NCBI RefSeq assembly: GCF_000336555.1
Contig: NZ_KB375281.1
Location: 994,227 to 1,058,226 of the forward strand
Direction: 5' to 3'
Length of the DNA: 64,000 nt
Source of the DNA: Afipia clevelandensis ATCC 49720
Lineage (GTDB): Bacteria > Pseudomonadota > Alphaproteobacteria > Rhizobiales > Xanthobacteraceae
This document shows, one piece after another, positions 60,335 to 64,000 of this stretch (positions are counted from its first letter, which is position 1; the number at the start of each line of letters is the position of its first letter). A model generated the notes under the pieces. That model made no database searches. It was not told the origin of the DNA and saw only the letters and a list, made by a program, of their open reading frames with translations. The position numbers and the translations under genes are program-made.

Positions 60335-62516
60335 TGCCCGGTCCCGGTTGCGGCGCCTTCATGCGCGCAGTGATCTCTTCACGAGGCCCGTCAGCAACCA
60401 GTCGCCCGCGATCGAACACGAGGACCCGGTCCATCAGAGCCAGGACCGAGGGCCGGTGTGTCGCGACAATCAGGGTGTCGTTGCTTTTCGCGAGCCCCTG
60501 CAACCGTCCCAGAAATTCGGATTCGCTGCGGACGTCGAAATGCGCCGTAGGTTCATCGAGAAACAGGATTTTCGGCTTGCGGATAAGAATGCGGGCAAGG
60601 CCGATGGCCTGCTTCTGTCCGCCGGACAGGCTGCGCCCGCCTTCAGCGATCATCATGTCATAGCCTTCCGGATGACCGGCAATGAACGTCTCGACGCCCG
60701 CCAGCCGTGCCGCCGCGATCACTTCCTCGTCGGTCGCGCTCGGCTTTCCATAGGTGATGTTGTCGCGCAGCTTGCCGTAGAACAGGTCGGTGTCCTGCAG
60801 CGCGAAGCCGACGCCAGCCCGCAGATCGGCCGGATCGTACTGACGAATGTCGACACCATCGACAAGGATGGTTCCTTCGGTGGGCGCATAGAACCCTGCC
60901 AGCATCTTGCCGACTGTTGTTTTTCCCGATCCGATGCGGCCGACAATGCCGACCTTCTCACCCGGCTTGATCCGGAAGGAAACATGATCGAGCGCCTTTG
61001 CCGGGCTGTTGCCATAGGCGAAGGTGACGTTCTGGAATTCGATGGCGCCCTGCTGGATTTCGCGGGCGACAAAGATCTTCTCCGGCGGACGCTCACGCTC
61101 GAGCGACATCAGCCGGTCGATCGAACGCAGGGCCGAGATGGTTTGCGTGCCGCGCGTGATGACCGCGGCGATCCCCGCAATCGGACCGAGCACGCGGCCG
61201 GACAGCATATTCGCAGCAACCAGCGCACCGACCGACAGCTTGCCATCCAGGATTAGGAAAACGCCGATCACGATCAGCAGCAGGCTGGTGATCTGTGTTG
61301 CGACACTTGCGCTGGTGAGTGCGAGCGACGACCAGAACTGGACGTCTTCGCTGGAACGGGCCGTGGCGGCGACCGAGCGTTCCCAGCCCGTCTGCACCTT
61401 CGCCTCAGCGCCGATCGCGCGCACGGTTTCCAGACCGTTCAGCGACTCGATCAGAATGCCATGGCGCGCGGACGACTCCGCCTGCAGCCGTTTCATCGCG
61501 CGCGCCAGCGGACGCTGAAGCAACAGCCCTATGCCGATCATGATCGGCAGCATCAGAAGAGGAATCCATGCCAGCGGTCCTGCGACCATGAACAGCGCTG
61601 CGATGAAGATCAGCGCGAACAGCAGGTCCGTCGCTGAAACGACCGTCCCGGACGTGAAGAACTCGCGAACGGAGTCAAAATCGCGCATCTGGTTGGCGAG
61701 AATGCCGACCGAGGCCGGACGCTGCGAGAGTTTCAGCGCCATGATATGTTCAAAGATATTGGCGGCGAGAACGACGTCGATCTTCTTGCCGGTCATGTCG
61801 ATGATGCGCGCGCGGACGATCCGCAAGACGAAATCGAACACAATCCCGAGGCCGAGACCGATACTCAGCGCAACGAGCGAAGGAATGGCGCCGTTCGGAA
61901 TCACGCGATCGTAAACGCTCATGGTGAAGAGCGGCGTCGCAAGCGCCAGAACGTTCACGATGAAAGCCGCAATGGCGACGTGACTGTAATTCGCGCCGAA
62001 CTGCTTGACGACCGACCAGAACCAGTGCTTGCGCGGAACATCTCCTGCCGCGACGGCGCGCGGATCGGCCACCTGCGCCGGACGGACAAAATAGGCAAAG
62101 CCGGTATATTGCGCGGCGACGATCACGAACGGTTCGATGATATCGCGAACAGCATGCGTGGGATCGGCGAGGGTCACGCGGTTGGCGTCACGGTCGATGC
62201 CAAGAAGAATTCGCGTTGATCCGTCGTGCAGCAGAATAACAGCGGGAAGCACGAGAGCCGGAATGTCCTCCAGCGCCCGCTCCATGAGTTGCGCTTCGAG
62301 GCCGGCACGCGCGGCAGCCCGCTCATAAAGAGCAGGATGAAGGATACCATCCTCGATCGGGAGTCCGGCAAGCAACGCTTCCCGGCTGATAGCACGGCCG
62401 AAATGCGCGGCGAGATAGGTCAGGCTGTCGGCTAGACAGTCTTCGCGGACTGGCGCTTTGGCTGAGACCGGACTGGCGGCCGCGACGGCGGCAGTATTGT
62501 TTGCGTGCAAATTCAC
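60321..62516 (-). CDS. type I secretion ABC transporter with C39-like N-terminal domain (LapB/LssB-like)
   Basis: A 731-residue exporter: an N-terminal C39-peptidase-like domain (about 25-150; Cys27 is present but the usual catalytic surroundings are not, so it probably only binds substrate), six transmembrane helices (about 165-450) and an ATPase with Walker A GRIGSGKTT, signature SLSGGQKQ and Walker B ILFLDEPTAHFD. This is the LapB/HlyB type, used by giant RTX adhesins, and differs from the PrtD type at 2207. Probable transporter of the giant adhesin. Confidence 0.94.
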   Translation of the reverse strand: MNLHANNTAAVAAASPVSAKAPVREDCLADSLTYLAAHFGRAISREALLAGLPIEDGILHPALYERAAARAGLEAQLMERALEDIPALVLPAVILLHDGSTRILLGIDRDANRVTLADPTHAVRDIIEPFVIVAAQYTGFAYFVRPAQVADPRAVAAGDVPRKHWFWSVVKQFGANYSHVAIAAFIVNVLALATPLFTMSVYDRVIPNGAIPSLVALSIGLGLGIVFDFVLRIVRARIIDMTGKKIDVVLAANIFEHIMALKLSQRPASVGILANQMRDFDSVREFFTSGTVVSATDLLFALIFIAALFMVAGPLAWIPLLMLPIMIGIGLLLQRPLARAMKRLQAESSARHGILIESLNGLETVRAIGAEAKVQTGWERSVAATARSSEDVQFWSSLALTSASVATQITSLLLIVIGVFLILDGKLSVGALVAANMLSGRVLGPIAGIAAVITRGTQTISALRSIDRLMSLERERPPEKIFVAREIQQGAIEFQNVTFAYGNSPAKALDHVSFRIKPGEKVGIVGRIGSGKTTVGKMLAGFYAPTEGTILVDGVDIRQYDPADLRAGVGFALQDTDLFYGKLRDNITYGKPSATDEEVIAAARLAGVETFIAGHPEGYDMMIAEGGRSLSGGQKQAIGLARILIRKPKILFLDEPTAHFDVRSESEFLGRLQGLAKSNDTLIVATHRPSVLALMDRVLVFDRGRLVADGPREEITARMKAPQPGPGNAAV

Positions 62517-62695
62517 CGAAGGCCTCGAAATAAACGACGACCACCGTGCCGATCACAGCGGTCGACATAAACGGTAAAATTGAACGACATTTATTCCAAA
62601 ACGCCACCGACCGCCCGTTAATTCGATGTCACGGGCGGACATGGCTTGATTTAGGGTAAACCTGCTGCGCCAGGTTTAGTGCGGGAAAAGCCGCG

Positions 62696-64000
62696 TCAGC
62701 GCGGTACTCCCGTCCATCGGGCCCCGAACGGATCGGCTGCCGGAGCCGCAGGTGCTGCAAATCCCAAAGCAGAGGTGCCGTAGGCCGGACGGGTGCCGTT
62801 ATCCGAGGTCTGCCAGCGGTCACTGAAGGTCACGACAGCGGGATTGCTCACATTGGTATTGAACGGCGAGTCCCATACGGGAACCCCCGCTACGTTCAGC
62901 GGCTCGGGTCCCGGTTCCGGCGCGCTCAGACGGATCGGCGCAAAGCGAAGCGGGAAAACCGCAAAGGGCTTGGTGTCCAGCGGATCGGCCTCCGGCGGCG
63001 GCGCCGTCTTCAGGTAGGCCAGCATCTGCCCCATGGCGGCCAGCAACTGATAGTCGGCGAACACCGTGATGCCCCGCGCCGATGTCAGCGAAACCAGCGC
63101 GTTGAAGTACTGGTTCTGCGAGTTCAGCAGGTCGATCAGGGTGCGCTGACCCAGATCGTATTCCTTGTTGTAGGCAACGACGGTCTTGCGAGCGGCTTCA
63201 ACTTCGCGGACCAGCGCGGCAACGCGATCATTGGTGATCGTCCGCGCGGCCCAGGCCTTGTCGATGGACTCGAGCGCCTCGCGCTGCAGCCGCGCATTGC
63301 GGTTCTGCTGCTCGATCATGCGCTCGGCAGCTTCATTGCGGCGCCAGGTATTCTGGCCGCCATTGAAAATATCCCAGCTCGCCACAACCTTGCCGCTGAC
63401 TTCGTCGCGCTGGCCCGGATACGTGATGGAGTCGGAACCGCGCAGCGCCCGGCCTTCGAGCGATACGGTCGGCATGAAAGCGCCGGCGGTCGCATCAAAT
63501 GCATGCTTTGACGCATCGACATCGGCCTGCGCGGCGCGCAAGGTTGGGTTGTAGCGATAGGCAAGGTTCAGCGACTCTTCCTTGGAATGAGGAAGACCGC
63601 CAAGGCGCGTGGGGAAGCGCAGGTTGTAGGGCTCAAGTCCGACCGTCTTGCGATACTTGGCACGCGCGACGTCGAGCTGGGTGCGGAAATCGGCGAGAAT
63701 GGCTTCCGCAGCCGCGACACGTTCTTCAGCCTGCTGCAGGTCGCCCTCGCCCGCGCGGCCACCCTGGAAGCGCGCGCGCACATTCTTGCGCACCTCGAAG
63801 TGGACTTTGATGTTTTCCTCAGCGAGAGAAACTAGGCGCAGGTAGCGCGTGACGTCGATATAGGCTTCGGCCGCGTCGAGGCCGATCAGTTCGGTCCGTT
63901 CGAGCACGCGATGCGACGCCGCATTGACGCGAGCGGCCTGACGCCAGACTTCGTTGACGCTGGCAAAACCATCGAACAGCAACTGGCGCACGACCACCGA
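62696..64000 (-). CDS. TolC-family outer membrane channel, N-terminus outside window
   Basis: The 433 visible residues are the C-terminal part of a TolC/LapE-type channel; the frame runs off the right edge. Typical features are TELIGLDAAEAYIDVTRY, the helix pairs with GRAGEGDLQQAEERVAAAEA and YDLGQRTLIDLLNSQNQYFN. It has a Pro-rich C-terminal tail. In the LapA model the retention module of the adhesin sits in this channel. Confidence 0.93.
   Translation of the reverse strand, partial: SVVVRQLLFDGFASVNEVWRQAARVNAASHRVLERTELIGLDAAEAYIDVTRYLRLVSLAEENIKVHFEVRKNVRARFQGGRAGEGDLQQAEERVAAAEAILADFRTQLDVARAKYRKTVGLEPYNLRFPTRLGGLPHSKEESLNLAYRYNPTLRAAQADVDASKHAFDATAGAFMPTVSLEGRALRGSDSITYPGQRDEVSGKVVASWDIFNGGQNTWRRNEAAERMIEQQNRNARLQREALESIDKAWAARTITNDRVAALVREVEAARKTVVAYNKEYDLGQRTLIDLLNSQNQYFNALVSLTSARGITVFADYQLLAAMGQMLAYLKTAPPPEADPLDTKPFAVFPLRFAPIRLSAPEPGPEPLNVAGVPVWDSPFNTNVSNPAVVTFSDRWQTSDNGTRPAYGTSALGFAAPAAPAADPFGARWTGVPR

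Overview
The window looks like chromosome from a GC-rich alphaproteobacterium of the Bradyrhizobium/Rhodopseudomonas/Afipia group (Nitrobacteraceae). The evidence is a DUF3551 small secreted protein, a PilZ protein, the gene order rlpA - D,D-carboxypeptidase - tmk - holB - metG - tatD - metallo-hydrolase, and palindromic repeats of a kind common in that group. The genus is an inference; no 16S gene is present.

Layout. (1) 1-10306: the C-terminal end of a VCBS-repeat protein exported by type I secretion, its PrtD/PrtE-type exporter, a CHASE2 class III nucleotide cyclase, a metallo-hydrolase, a membrane cyclic-nucleotide-binding protein and a stand-alone protein resembling the C-terminal domain of indolepyruvate oxidoreductase. 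(2) 10421-14414: small secreted or membrane proteins, a PilZ protein, a kinase-like phosphotransferase, and a tRNA-Ser-like gene that lacks a usable anticodon loop. (3) 14801-26506: an 11.7 kb element inserted in the 3' end of tRNA-Ser(UGA). It is bounded by 17-bp direct repeats and holds a second pair of 21-bp direct repeats just inside. It encodes a tyrosine integrase, an AlpA-like regulator, a possible small terminase subunit, a large terminase, a Rep_trans-like protein and several small unknowns, but no capsid, portal or tail genes. It therefore looks like a phage satellite or a packaging-competent remnant. Its cargo is a two-gene module, a TM-Macro protein followed directly by a ThsB-like TIR protein, which matches the architecture of a type II Thoeris anti-phage system. 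(4) 26492-35429: tRNA-Ser and the conserved core cluster, including a methionyl-tRNA synthetase with a roughly 140-residue Lys/Ala-rich, histone H1-like N-terminal extension. (5) 35545-42027: acyl-CoA ligase, a DapA-family protein with altered active-site residues, small unknowns, a GH13 alpha-glucosidase and a secreted protein. (6) 42097-64000, minus strand: a 4962-residue LapA/BapA-like adhesin with an N-terminal retention module, a LapG-like cysteine protease, an MliC-like secreted protein and a complete type I exporter (TolC-type, ABC, HlyD-type).

How the parts fit. The right-hand block is a self-contained adhesin system: the exporter secretes the giant protein, the retention module should hold it in the outer-membrane channel, and the LapG-like protease should release it at a Pro-Ala-Ala-Gly site near residue 118. 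The left-hand block is a second, simpler exporter followed by a cyclase and a cyclic-nucleotide-binding protein. The integrated element is an independent accessory unit that carries candidate anti-phage defence next to phage-packaging genes.
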